Positions 1 to 6,365 of a DNA stretch of 8,035 nt are shown here, piece by piece (the first letter of the stretch is position 1; each line of letters starts with the position of its first letter). Under the pieces are notes generated by a model. It did no database searches, was not told where the DNA came from, and saw only the letters and a list, made by a program, of their open reading frames with translations. The stretch is from Planococcaceae bacterium UBA3378 (GTDB lineage: Bacteria; Bacillota; Bacilli; Bacillales_A; Planococcaceae), in contig DEQA01000140.1 in the NCBI GenBank assembly GCA_002359075.1, positions 1 through 8,035 on the forward strand, written 5' to 3'. A program made the translations under genes and the position numbers.

Positions 1-36
1 CAAAAAAGACAAATAGAAGAATTGAGAGAAAATTAA
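1..36 (+). CDS. C-terminal end of an unidentified protein (partial)
   Basis: The first 36 bases read in frame 1 as QKRQIEELREN followed by TAA at 34-36. This is a charged, helix-prone tail of 11 residues, and the rest of the gene lies outside the window. The reading frame is supported because the stop codon runs directly into a plus-strand rho-independent terminator at 35-69. Frame 2 closes almost at once and frame 3 gives a less plausible tail. The protein family cannot be determined from this fragment. In B. subtilis the tatAy-tatCy genes lie a few genes upstream of groES, so a TatC-like tail is possible, but that is speculation from gene order only. Confidence 0.55.
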   Translation, partial: QKRQIEELREN

Positions 37-69
37 GGATGCCTATGTTGAGGTAATCCTTCTTTTTTT
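35..69 (+). terminator. Rho-independent terminator of the upstream gene
   Basis: AAGGAT at 35-40 pairs with ATCCTT at 56-61. The inner segment GCCT (41-44) pairs with AGGT (51-54) through one G-T wobble, leaving one bulged A and a 6-nt loop. A run of seven T follows at 63-69. The stem starts inside the TAA stop codon of the upstream reading frame. It should insulate the regulator gene from upstream transcription. Confidence 0.8.
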
Positions 70-112
70 AGATTAATTATTTTGAAAATTCTAACTTAAA
101 GCAGGTGTTAAC

Positions 113-1213
113 ATGATGGATATTCAAATGATTGCTAAGCGGCTTTTGGAAGAGTTAAGAATATTGATTAATACTCCAATTATTATTAGTGATACAAATG
201 GATTTATTATCGCTGGGACAGAGGAAAATAGGCTTAACCAATTCCATGAGGGGGTGTTCCCTGTCATGCGGGAACGTAGACCTCTTTACATTTCACCGCT
301 ACAAGCGCAAATCCTAAAGGGAGCAAGGGAAGAGATTTTAACTCCACTTTTAATGGATGATATTCCATTAGGAGTATTGGGAATAGAAGGGCCGATTACA
401 CAGGTTGAGCCTTTTAGCAAGATTATGACGAAAATGGCGGAAATGTTGATTGAAAAGGCTTTGATCAGCGAAGATTATAATCCGGAAACACAATTATTAA
501 AACTTTTTCTGACAGAGCTACTGGATGGACAACTGACAAAGGAAGCGATAGGGCAACAGCTTGAAAGACTGCAGTTAGAAGCCATTTATGAGAGAACCGT
601 CATCATTGAGGTGGATACGGAAATAGAAGCAATAGTCATTCGGCATCTGATACATACCCAGATGATTCATCCTCAACTAATTATAACAAGGTGGAACATC
701 AATCAAATGGTTCTCCTCGTTCCTAAAATGGCCCGAGCTCGATTGGAAGAGGCTTTGCTGCTATTATATCGGAAGCTGACAGAGTTGACGCATTCTCATG
801 TGATGATCGGTGTCGGGAAAGTTTATCCGCTGCATCAATTATCCGAATCCTACAAGGAGGCTGCCAAGGCTCTGATAGTCTGCTCGGCTGAAAGGACCAT
901 CGTATTCGAAGAAGATTTGAAGCTTGAGTTATTACTGCTTAATAGCACGAAGCAGCAACGTGAAGAGTATGTAAAGCGCATACTGGGACCGGTCTTATAC
1001 GATTTTGAATTGCTGAGAAACCTAGAGGTATGGCTAAATAGCAACCAATCGATGAAAGATACGGCGGATCAATTGCATATCCATAAAAATACCCTTAAGT
1101 ACAGGATAAAGAAAATCGAGAAAGTACTACAGGTGGATTTACACAATACAAAAGACCAAGCCTCCTTATATATTGCGCTTTTTTTGTATAAAAGACATTA
1201 CATAGGTAAGTAG
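113..1213 (+). CDS. cdaR: CdaR-family (sugar diacid) transcriptional regulator
   Basis: This 366-residue protein matches the CdaR architecture. Residues about 5-135 form the putative sugar-diacid recognition domain (IIISDTNGFIIAGT, then FHEG and LGVLGIEG). The middle is a GGDEF-like region (MIGVGKVYPLHQL from about 231, then SYKEAAKAL). The C-terminus is a PucR/CdaR-type helix-turn-helix around 304-343 with the signature HIHKNTLKYRIKKIE at 322-336. E. coli CdaR activates galactarate, glucarate and glycerate genes. Here the gene lies just upstream of a TRAP importer in the same orientation, so control of that importer by an organic acid is inferred. The start at 113 is preceded by AGGTG at 103-107; ATG at 116 is an alternative one codon later. 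No convincing promoter is visible in the short gap 70-112. The symbol is used at family level; orthology to E. coli cdaR is not shown. Confidence 0.88.
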   Translation: MMDIQMIAKRLLEELRILINTPIIISDTNGFIIAGTEENRLNQFHEGVFPVMRERRPLYISPLQAQILKGAREEILTPLLMDDIPLGVLGIEGPITQVEPFSKIMTKMAEMLIEKALISEDYNPETQLLKLFLTELLDGQLTKEAIGQQLERLQLEAIYERTVIIEVDTEIEAIVIRHLIHTQMIHPQLIITRWNINQMVLLVPKMARARLEEALLLLYRKLTELTHSHVMIGVGKVYPLHQLSESYKEAAKALIVCSAERTIVFEEDLKLELLLLNSTKQQREEYVKRILGPVLYDFELLRNLEVWLNSNQSMKDTADQLHIHKNTLKYRIKKIEKVLQVDLHNTKDQASLYIALFLYKRHYIGK

Positions 1214-1242
1214 CTTTTTTGTTTAATAGGACAATAATAACT

Positions 1243-1278
1243 AACATATTGTAAAAAAATATGTTCTTTTTAACATAT
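1243..1278. promoter_or_regulatory. Operator-like cluster of three AACATAT half-sites
   Basis: AACATATT at 1243-1250 and AATATGTT at 1258-1265 form a perfect 8-bp inverted repeat with a 7-nt spacer. A third direct copy, AACATAT, follows at 1272-1278 and overlaps the candidate -10 box. The cluster lies between the CdaR-like gene and dctP, so it is a candidate binding site for that regulator. A second reading is a weak AT-rich terminator for the regulator gene, because CTTTTT follows the inverted repeat at 1266-1271. No known CdaR-family motif was compared. Confidence 0.4.
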
Positions 1279-1281
1279 AAT
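1276..1281 (+). promoter_or_regulatory. Candidate -10 box for the TRAP operon
   Basis: TATAAT at 1276-1281 is a perfect SigA -10 sequence. At 16-18 bp spacing the -35 position holds only an A-run (about 1252-1259), so there is no real -35 element. The nearest TTG-type hexamer, TTGTAA at 1249-1254, is 21 bp away. A poor -35 with an inverted repeat centred over it would fit an activator-dependent promoter. The region is so AT-rich that chance matches are likely. The implied leader to the dctP start is about 125 nt. Confidence 0.35.
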
Positions 1282-1414
1282 TTAATTTTTCAGAATAATA
1301 GAATTATATATATTTCAAAAGGATTAGTATGGTACAGAAAGCAGGGTGAATAGATAGTTTACAGAGTACAAATATCTTGCTACTAAAGAGAAGAACATGA
1401 GGGGGATTTGAGAA

Positions 1415-2440
1415 GTGAAAGGTACAAAGAAAAGATGGGCATTGATTTCCGCTTTAGCCCTATCAGCTTTATTGTCAGCTTGTGGAGATGATGGAGAAGG
1501 TTCATCTAAAGATGCAGAGGACAAAGAATATGACTTGAAAATGTCCGTGACAGTGGCAGATACGACAGCGTGGTTTGCCGGTGCACAAAAGTTGGCGGAT
1601 GATATCGAAAAAGAGACGGACGGACGAATCTCGATTGACGTGTATGCAAATGAGCAGCTGTCAGGCGGCGATTCTGCCAAGGCGGTTGAAGGCTTGGCGA
1701 AAGGATCCATTGATTTGACGTTCAACTCGACCATCATTTATTCCGTTTTAGATGAAAGGTTTGGGGTAGTAAGTGCGCCGTTCCTGTTTGAATCTTTGGA
1801 CGAAGTGGATACTGCCTTTGCTGGAGAAGGTGGAAATATGCTTTCCGATCTTCTGTTGGAGAAGAATGTAGTTGCTTTAGGCTATGGGGAGAATGGTTTC
1901 CGTCAAATAACAAATAACGATGGACCAATCCAGACGCCGCAAGATCTGAAGGGCATGAAAATGCGCATTCCTGGCATCACGATGTACACTGATTTATTCC
2001 GAGAGTACGGCGCCGATCCGGCAACAATGACCTGGTCGGAAGTATTCACGGCTCTTCAACAAGGAACGATTGACGGTCAGGAAAACCCGATTGATGTAAT
2101 CTATTCATCCAAAATTGATGAAGTGCAAGATTACCTGACGTTATGGAACTACTCCTATGACCCGCTTGTATTGGGGATCAACAAGGACCTATATGATTCT
2201 ATGAGCGAAGAGGATCAGGAACTATTCAAGCGTTTAGGGAAAGAGGCAGCGGTCTACCAAGTAGAGCTTAACCGTGAACGGGCAGCCGAACAGCTGGAAG
2301 AGCTGAAAACGAAAGGCATGAAAGTGAACGAATTGTCAGAAGAGCAGCTGCAGGTATTCAAGGATGCATCAAAGCCGATTTACGAGAAGTATACGGATGT
2401 TTGGGGTGAAGATTTACTTAAAGCATTCCAAGGAGAATAA
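1415..2440 (+). CDS. dctP: TRAP transporter solute-binding lipoprotein (DctP family)
   Basis: This is the 341-residue extracytoplasmic binding subunit of a TRAP organic-acid importer. A basic N-terminus and hydrophobic stretch end in the lipobox LSAC, with Cys23 the predicted lipid anchor, so the protein should sit on the outer face of the membrane. An acidic, Ser-rich linker follows. The family fold is clear: MSVTVADTTAWFAGA from 43, NGFRQITN around Arg163, and DLKGMKMRIPG with Arg184. Arg184 matches the conserved TRAP arginine that binds the substrate carboxylate. TWSEVFTALQQGTIDGQENP at about 206-225 is a further family hallmark. Translation starts at GTG 1415, with GAGGGGG at 1399-1405 nine bases upstream. 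The gene is first in the dctPQM operon. The substrate is probably a dicarboxylate, sugar acid or hydroxy-acid; sequence alone does not decide which. Confidence 0.93.
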   Translation: MKGTKKRWALISALALSALLSACGDDGEGSSKDAEDKEYDLKMSVTVADTTAWFAGAQKLADDIEKETDGRISIDVYANEQLSGGDSAKAVEGLAKGSIDLTFNSTIIYSVLDERFGVVSAPFLFESLDEVDTAFAGEGGNMLSDLLLEKNVVALGYGENGFRQITNNDGPIQTPQDLKGMKMRIPGITMYTDLFREYGADPATMTWSEVFTALQQGTIDGQENPIDVIYSSKIDEVQDYLTLWNYSYDPLVLGINKDLYDSMSEEDQELFKRLGKEAAVYQVELNRERAAEQLEELKTKGMKVNELSEEQLQVFKDASKPIYEKYTDVWGEDLLKAFQGE

Positions 2441-2452
2441 GGTGGTGCACAT

Positions 2453-2953
2453 ATGAAGGTATTGGAGTATTTTGAGGAGGTCGTCCTAGTAATCACCTTT
2501 GCAGTCATTACAGCGATCACTTTTTTAAATGTAGTAATGAGGAACATGGCAGGGGTTTCGATTTCTTTCACAGAAGAGATCACGATCAATCTGCTGGTGC
2601 TGATCACTTTTCTTGGAGCGGCGGTTGGAGTGCGCAAATACGCCCATCTCGGCTTTACGCTTTTTTTTGACAAGGGAAATTGGGTAGTTCGGTTATTTAT
2701 CGTCTTTTTTACGGGCCTGATGGGACTATTGTTGTTTGGCGTCCTTTGTTGGTACGGTATAGAGATGGTGCAGTTTCAAATGAAGATGGGACAAAAAACG
2801 CCTGCCTTGGGGATGCCGCAATGGGTGCTGTCACTGGCATTGCCGATTGGTACGTTCATGTGTGTAGTCCGTACCATTCAGGTCATTTTAGAAGAGGCAA
2901 AGAGCGTTTTGAAGAGTAAGGAAACCTTGGAAGAGGGGGACCAAACAGTATGA
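2453..2953 (+). CDS. dctQ: TRAP transporter small membrane subunit (DctQ family)
   Basis: This 166-residue protein has four predicted membrane segments, at roughly 10-29, 43-60, 78-101 and 122-146, the usual DctQ topology and length. DctQ hallmarks are visible: NVVMRN after helix 1 (26-31), FTEE at 39-42 before helix 2, and R61-K-Y-A-H65 after helix 2. In TRAP systems the Q subunit pairs with the M permease to form the membrane complex that receives substrate from the P protein. The gene starts 12 bp after the dctP stop. An AAGGTGGTG ribosome site overlaps the dctP stop codon at 2439-2447. Its end overlaps dctM by 4 bp, which suggests translational coupling. Confidence 0.9.
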   Translation: MKVLEYFEEVVLVITFAVITAITFLNVVMRNMAGVSISFTEEITINLLVLITFLGAAVGVRKYAHLGFTLFFDKGNWVVRLFIVFFTGLMGLLLFGVLCWYGIEMVQFQMKMGQKTPALGMPQWVLSLALPIGTFMCVVRTIQVILEEAKSVLKSKETLEEGDQTV

Positions 2954-4275
2954 CGGCATTAATTTTGTTCGGAGTGTTCATTCTACTTGTAATGCTGCGT
3001 ACCCCGATTGCTATAGCGCTTGGTTTCTCCTCGATGGTCGTCTTGTTTTTGGACAATGGAGTCGGCAGCTTTGAAGTACTGACTGACATCATGTATACAA
3101 GTGTGGCGAAATTCACCTTATTGGCTATCCCGTTCTTCATCCTGGCTGGCGTCATTATGGAACATATTGGGATATCGAAGCGTTTAATTGATTTTGCACA
3201 ATCACTAGTGGGCCATCGGAAAAGCGGTATTGCATTGGTTACAGTCATCGTAGCTATTTTCTTTGCTGCTATCTCGGGCTCTGGTCCGGCAACGGTAGCT
3301 GCCATCGGTGGGATTTTAATTCCTGCAATGGTCAAAAATGGGTACCGCAGGGAAACTGCCGGAGGGCTCGTAGCTGCGGCGGGAGCGATCGGAATCATCA
3401 TCCCACCATCGATTGCCTTCATCATCTTTGCGCTGGTCGCAGGCAGCCAGATGCCGATTACCATCAACCGCCTATTCATGGCGGGAATCATTCCTGGAAT
3501 CCTGGTGGGAGTCGCACTTTACTTGGCCGCTTTATATGTGCGAGTGCGCGATATTAAGAAGGGCCTGTTCGTTCCTGCCGAAGCGGCAGCTGTCCGCAAA
3601 CATACGGGCAAGGAACGTTGGGATGCCTTTTTGAAGGCGCTACCTGGCCTGATGATTCCTGTAATTATCCTAGGGGGTATTTATGGAGGAATCTTTACTC
3701 CTACTGAATCGGCAGTAGTGGCGGTGGTGTACAGCTTGATTGTGGGGCTGATCATCTCGCCAAAAGGATATTTCCGCAAGCTGTGGGTAGTCTTCAGGGA
3801 AGCTTCTATTCAGACGGCGGTCGTCATGCTGATTGTCAGTGCAGCCTCAGTATTTGCATACATAGTCACGACAGAGCAAATTGCCAAAACGATTACGGAT
3901 GTAATACTAAGCATTACAGACAATAAAATCATGATTCTATTATTGATCAATGTTATTTTATTGATCGCAGGAGCGTTCATTGATGCCATTTCGGCATACT
4001 ATATTTTTGTGCCAATTCTATTGCCGATCATGACGATGCTGGAAGTGGATCCGACTGTATTTGGCGTATTCATGACGATCAACCTAGCGATCGGCCTATT
4101 TACACCACCGGTAGGACTGAATCTCTATGTAGCGGCAGGCTATTCCAAATCCAACATCATGGAAATTTCAAGAGGAGCTATGCCATTTATAGTGGCTGCT
4201 ATCATCGTACTGCTGCTGGTAACATACATTCCAGCCATTTCTACGTTTTTACCGGATTTGCTCGATGTTAAGTAG
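2950..4275 (+). CDS. dctM: TRAP transporter large permease subunit (DctM family)
   Basis: This 441-residue polytopic membrane protein is the ion-coupled translocation subunit of the TRAP importer. Its length is normal for DctM, and hydrophobic segments fill almost the whole chain. Family motifs include ISGSGPATVAAIGGILIPAM from residue 108, GIIIPPS in the next helix, GGIYGGIFTPTESA in the middle, and GLFTPPVGLNLYVAAGYSK from residue 382. Transport is expected to be driven by a sodium or proton gradient, as is known for the family. The ATG overlaps the dctQ TGA (ATGA at 2950-2953), and GAGGGGGA at 2933-2940 serves as ribosome site within dctQ. A strong terminator begins three bases after the stop, so dctM is the last gene of the operon. 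Confidence 0.94.
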   Translation: MTALILFGVFILLVMLRTPIAIALGFSSMVVLFLDNGVGSFEVLTDIMYTSVAKFTLLAIPFFILAGVIMEHIGISKRLIDFAQSLVGHRKSGIALVTVIVAIFFAAISGSGPATVAAIGGILIPAMVKNGYRRETAGGLVAAAGAIGIIIPPSIAFIIFALVAGSQMPITINRLFMAGIIPGILVGVALYLAALYVRVRDIKKGLFVPAEAAAVRKHTGKERWDAFLKALPGLMIPVIILGGIYGGIFTPTESAVVAVVYSLIVGLIISPKGYFRKLWVVFREASIQTAVVMLIVSAASVFAYIVTTEQIAKTITDVILSITDNKIMILLLINVILLIAGAFIDAISAYYIFVPILLPIMTMLEVDPTVFGVFMTINLAIGLFTPPVGLNLYVAAGYSKSNIMEISRGAMPFIVAAIIVLLLVTYIPAISTFLPDLLDVK

Positions 4276-4278
4276 CAT

Positions 4279-4318
4279 AAAGGTAGGCGGGGTCCTTTCG
4301 ACTCTGCCTGCTTTTTTT
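4279..4318 (+). terminator. Rho-independent terminator of the TRAP operon
   Basis: GTAGGCGGGGTC at 4283-4294 pairs with GACTCTGCCTGC at 4300-4311, giving a 12-bp GC-rich stem with three G-T wobbles and the loop CTTTC. Flanking A and T residues can extend the stem by a few pairs. Seven T follow at 4312-4318. It directly follows the dctM stop, so it should separate the TRAP operon from the EamA gene. Confidence 0.9.
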
Positions 4319-4334
4319 ACACATAGGAAAGCAT

Positions 4335-4361
4335 CAGCCCGTATCAGTTTGGCACGGGTTG
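4335..4361 (+). promoter_or_regulatory. Small hairpin in the EamA-gene leader
   Basis: CAGCCCGT at 4335-4342 pairs with ACGGGTTG at 4354-4361, an 8-bp stem with one G-T wobble and an 11-nt loop. It ends eight bases before the G-rich ribosome site of the following gene. It has no T-run, so it is not a terminator. It could be an operator or a leader structure, or chance. No convincing promoter was found between the preceding terminator and the gene. Confidence 0.3.
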
Positions 4362-4379
4362 TATTTATGGGGGGAGTTT

Positions 4380-5318
4380 GTGAAGAATGTACACGTATAT
4401 GCAATATTAATTTTCGTTATGATTTGCTGGGGACTGAATGTTTCGATGCTGAAAATATTGACGGCTAATTTTCAACCGTTGATCATGCAGGGGTGCCGAA
4501 TTTTCATTGCTGGGGTAACTGTGTTCCTATTATTATGGCTATTCAAGCAGAAGCTCTCGGTACCTAATATGCCATGGAAGCCGATTTTCGTGGCTACATT
4601 TTTTGGCGTCGTATGCCATCACTTTTTTATGGCTGTCGGAATAGCGGAAACAACTGCGACAAAGGCGACGCTCATATGTGGTTTAAGCCCATTGATTACA
4701 GCATTGTTAGCGATTGTATTTCGGGCGTCGACCTTTACAGTATTTAAGACAATCGGTTTTATTTTGGGGTTTTTCGGTATTGGTATTGCGGTTATCGAGG
4801 ATATGACGAATCTGTCTACCTTGAAGCTCGGCGATTTATTTGTCTTCCTGTCGATCTTCCTGCAGGCTTTCAGCTTCTTTGAAATAAGAAAGGGAACGGA
4901 AGTCATTTCCCCCATTTTAATGACAGCCTATATGCTGACGATTGGTTCTGTCGCGATCATTGTCATGGGACTCATATACGATGCGAAAGCCTATAAACAG
5001 TTCCTTCAGGTTGACCTTTTTATAATCGGCATCTTTATCGCATCTGCCGTTTTGGCAACAGCGATCGGGCATAGTCTATACAATATTGCTATTAAGTATA
5101 TCGGAGCAGCAGAGAGTGCTATTTTCACTAACCTCAATACAATTTTCGCATTGATCGGTGCTTATGTTTTCCTTAGGGAAAAGATGCATATACAGCAGTA
5201 TGTCGGCTGTTCTCTCATCATTGCAGCCGTCATCGTTGGAACAGGCGGGTTGGATGAAAAGCTGAGACGATGGAGCAGGCGGGGAAAAAAGAGAAGGGCA
5301 TCGGAGGAAGTCGGATAA
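4380..5318 (+). CDS. EamA/DMT-superfamily transporter
   Basis: This 312-residue protein has about ten hydrophobic helices arranged as two EamA repeats, roughly residues 5-140 and 150-288. Visible features include WGLNVSMLK after the first helix start (17-25), GCRIFIAG in helix 2, LSPLITALLA at 102-111, and AAESAIFTNLNTIFALIGAYVFLREK at about 243-268 (residue runs around Ser246, Asn251 and Glu267). DMT proteins of this kind export or import small metabolites, and the substrate cannot be predicted. The basic tail (about 294-307) should face the cytoplasm. I chose GTG 4380 because it gives a typical short N-terminus before helix 1 and follows a GGGGGGAG run at 4369-4376, although the spacing is short at three bases. 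TTG 4359 would add seven residues but has no good ribosome site. The gene lies after the TRAP terminator, so it is probably a separate transcription unit. Confidence 0.85.
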   Translation: MKNVHVYAILIFVMICWGLNVSMLKILTANFQPLIMQGCRIFIAGVTVFLLLWLFKQKLSVPNMPWKPIFVATFFGVVCHHFFMAVGIAETTATKATLICGLSPLITALLAIVFRASTFTVFKTIGFILGFFGIGIAVIEDMTNLSTLKLGDLFVFLSIFLQAFSFFEIRKGTEVISPILMTAYMLTIGSVAIIVMGLIYDAKAYKQFLQVDLFIIGIFIASAVLATAIGHSLYNIAIKYIGAAESAIFTNLNTIFALIGAYVFLREKMHIQQYVGCSLIIAAVIVGTGGLDEKLRRWSRRGKKRRASEEVG

Positions 5319-5382
5319 TTTTTCTTATTAACAAGCTATATGAACCATCCTTGTTTTACAACATCCCCTCAGATATAGGGAG

Positions 5383-5415
5383 AAAAAATAAGGCCTCCCG
5401 AGAGAAGCCTTATTT
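5383..5415 (-). terminator. Terminator of the CPBP gene, possibly bidirectional
   Basis: AAATAAGGC at 5386-5394 pairs perfectly with GCCTTATTT at 5407-5415. An inner CTC/GAG pairing leaves a small bulge and a short loop. Read on the minus strand, the stem follows the TGA of the CPBP gene immediately and is followed by a T-run (complement of 5383-5388). On the plus strand only TTATTT follows, so termination of the convergent EamA transcript is possible but weaker. Confidence 0.8.
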
Positions 5416-6161
5416 CATTGCGGCATATTATCCATAATCTGCTGTAGCTTATCGGCATTCAAATTCACGAAGCTTACAAAACTGTTCAGCAAAATGTGGG
5501 CAACAATAGATGTTAACAGACGTTTTGTTTTGTAATAAAGAAAGGCAAAGACCAGTCCGCAGATTGCATAGAGCAAAATGTGGGTAAATTCAAAATGGAT
5601 TGCCGCAAATACAACAGAACTGATGATAGCAGAGAGCCAGAAGCCCTGTGTCTGGATGAATGAACCGAAGACAACACGGCGGAAGACGAATTCCTCCAAA
5701 ATCGGTCCGATAATGGCGATGGAGATTACCATGATGGGTGCCAGTTTTGCAACCTCTACTAAAGTGGCTGTATTTTCCGAACCGCCCTTAATGCCAATGG
5801 CCAGCTCAATAGCCGCACCAATCATCTGACCGAAAAATACCATGAAGAAACCAATGATTCCCCAGCCGATTGCCTCGGTTGTAGAGGCCTTTTTTCCTTC
5901 ATAGATATTAAAGAACTCTTTGTCACGCATGACGAGCAGCGCAATGATAATCAAGGAAATAATACCGAAAATAAATGTCCACCATCCCGCCAAGATGGAC
6001 CCCTTTTCCTCTATCGGTGCGTCTATTAAGCCAAGCACGAAGTCCTGGGCCCCTGGCAGGCGAAGCAGGAGGGCGGATAATTGAAAGACAAAAACGTACG
6101 TCAGCAATATATAAAATGCTGTTTTATATGACTTTTTCTTTTCAGTAAATGTTGGCTCCAA
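5415..6161 (-). CDS. ydiL: CPBP-family intramembrane metalloprotease (YdiL-like)
   Basis: This 248-residue membrane protein carries the three CPBP/CAAX-protease motifs: EEFVFR at 156-161, FAAIH at 185-189 and HILLN at 222-226. In this family the glutamates and histidines form the metal-dependent active site within the membrane. All these residues are present, so the protein looks catalytically intact. Several hydrophobic helices lie before and between the motifs (about 15-35, 60-78, 96-120 and 140-155). The start is TTG at 6161, with AGGGAG nine bases upstream on the minus strand. In B. subtilis the CPBP gene ydiL is the neighbour of groES, and this arrangement supports the symbol. The physiological substrate is unknown. 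It is transcribed away from groES and converges on the EamA gene. Confidence 0.88.
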   Translation of the reverse strand: MEPTFTEKKKSYKTAFYILLTYVFVFQLSALLLRLPGAQDFVLGLIDAPIEEKGSILAGWWTFIFGIISLIIIALLVMRDKEFFNIYEGKKASTTEAIGWGIIGFFMVFFGQMIGAAIELAIGIKGGSENTATLVEVAKLAPIMVISIAIIGPILEEFVFRRVVFGSFIQTQGFWLSAIISSVVFAAIHFEFTHILLYAICGLVFAFLYYKTKRLLTSIVAHILLNSFVSFVNLNADKLQQIMDNMPQ

Positions 6162-6205
6162 TATGAATAACTCCCTCTGTCAATGACTATGATATATAAG
6201 CGTTA

Positions 6206-6220
6206 CCTCTATTCTAGAGG
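6206..6220. repeat. Short inverted repeat over the CPBP promoter
   Basis: CCTCTA at 6206-6211 and TAGAGG at 6215-6220 are perfect inverted copies around the centre TTC. The repeat overlaps the predicted minus-strand -10 box of the CPBP gene, so it could be an operator. No known regulator motif is recognised, and chance cannot be excluded. Confidence 0.35.
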
Positions 6221-6238
6221 AATACGGGAAGAAAACAA
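6211..6238 (-). promoter_or_regulatory. Predicted SigA-type promoter of the CPBP gene
   Basis: Read on the minus strand, TTGTTT (complement of 6233-6238) and TAGAAT (complement of 6211-6216) are separated by 16 bp. Transcription would start near 6204, about 40 bases before the TTG start. Both hexamers are moderate matches in an AT-rich region, so this is tentative. Confidence 0.4.
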
Positions 6239-6257
6239 AATTTTTTTGCGTTCCTGC

Positions 6258-6286
6258 TTGCAAAAAAAAAAGAAATTCTTTAATAT
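6258..6286 (+). promoter_or_regulatory. SigA promoter of groES-groEL
   Basis: TTGCAA at 6258-6263 and TAATAT at 6281-6286 are separated by exactly 17 bp. The spacer begins with a run of ten A (6262-6271, overlapping the -35). An A/T tract at about 6232-6247 lies where an UP element would be. The predicted start, near 6293, falls just before the CIRCE element, the classic arrangement for HrcA repression. Confidence 0.85.
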
Positions 6287-6296
6287 AGAAAATGTG

Positions 6297-6323
6297 TTAG
6301 CACTCTCTGGTGTTGAGTGCTAA
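6297..6323. promoter_or_regulatory. CIRCE operator (HrcA binding site)
   Basis: The perfect 9-bp inverted repeat TTAGCACTC-N9-GAGTGCTAA matches the canonical CIRCE consensus with no mismatch. It sits between the SigA promoter and the groES ribosome site. HrcA is known to repress groE operons through this element and to be released on heat stress. As part of the transcript it also forms a 5' stem-loop. Confidence 0.98.
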
Positions 6324-6365
6324 TAAAGTAAATAGACAATATTAATTTGTAGGAGGTTGTTTCAC

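Noticed and set aside
1330..1346. TGGTAC...GC resembling a sigma-54 site in the dctP leader
   Set aside because: The GG-to-GC spacing is 8 bp rather than 10, and the flanking bases do not match.
1324..1386. TTAGTA / TACTAA long-range pairing in the dctP leader as a riboswitch stem
   Set aside because: It has only six base pairs across a 51-nt loop and no conserved riboswitch core, so chance is the best explanation.
2883..3491. Long minus-strand open frame opposite dctM (about 200 codons)
   Set aside because: It lies antisense to clear DctM coding sequence, is rich in Ala/Ile/Met as expected for a shadow of membrane-protein codons, and has no recognisable family.
4349..4364. Sigma-54-like TTGGCACGGGTTGTA before the EamA gene
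   Set aside because: The GG element is good, but the required GC at 10-bp spacing is missing (AT is found), so it is not a sigma-54 promoter.
4265..4468. Plus-strand open frame spanning the TRAP terminator
   Set aside because: It reads through the terminator hairpin and overlaps the EamA N-terminus in another frame, with no family resemblance.
5330..5355. AACAAG-N14-CTTGTT stem after the EamA gene as a dedicated terminator
   Set aside because: A 6-bp AT-rich stem with a 14-nt loop and only a short T-run is too weak. The stem at 5386-5415 is the better candidate.
6194..6208. Partial cre-like (CcpA) sequence ATAAGCGTTACC near the CPBP promoter
   Set aside because: The essential TG and CA ends are not both present, so the match is too weak.
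6357..6365. Upstream TTG start giving GroES three extra residues (MFH)
   Set aside because: This TTG directly abuts the AGGAGG ribosome site, leaving no spacing. TTG at 6366 has nine-base spacing and matches the known GroES N-terminus MLRPLGD.
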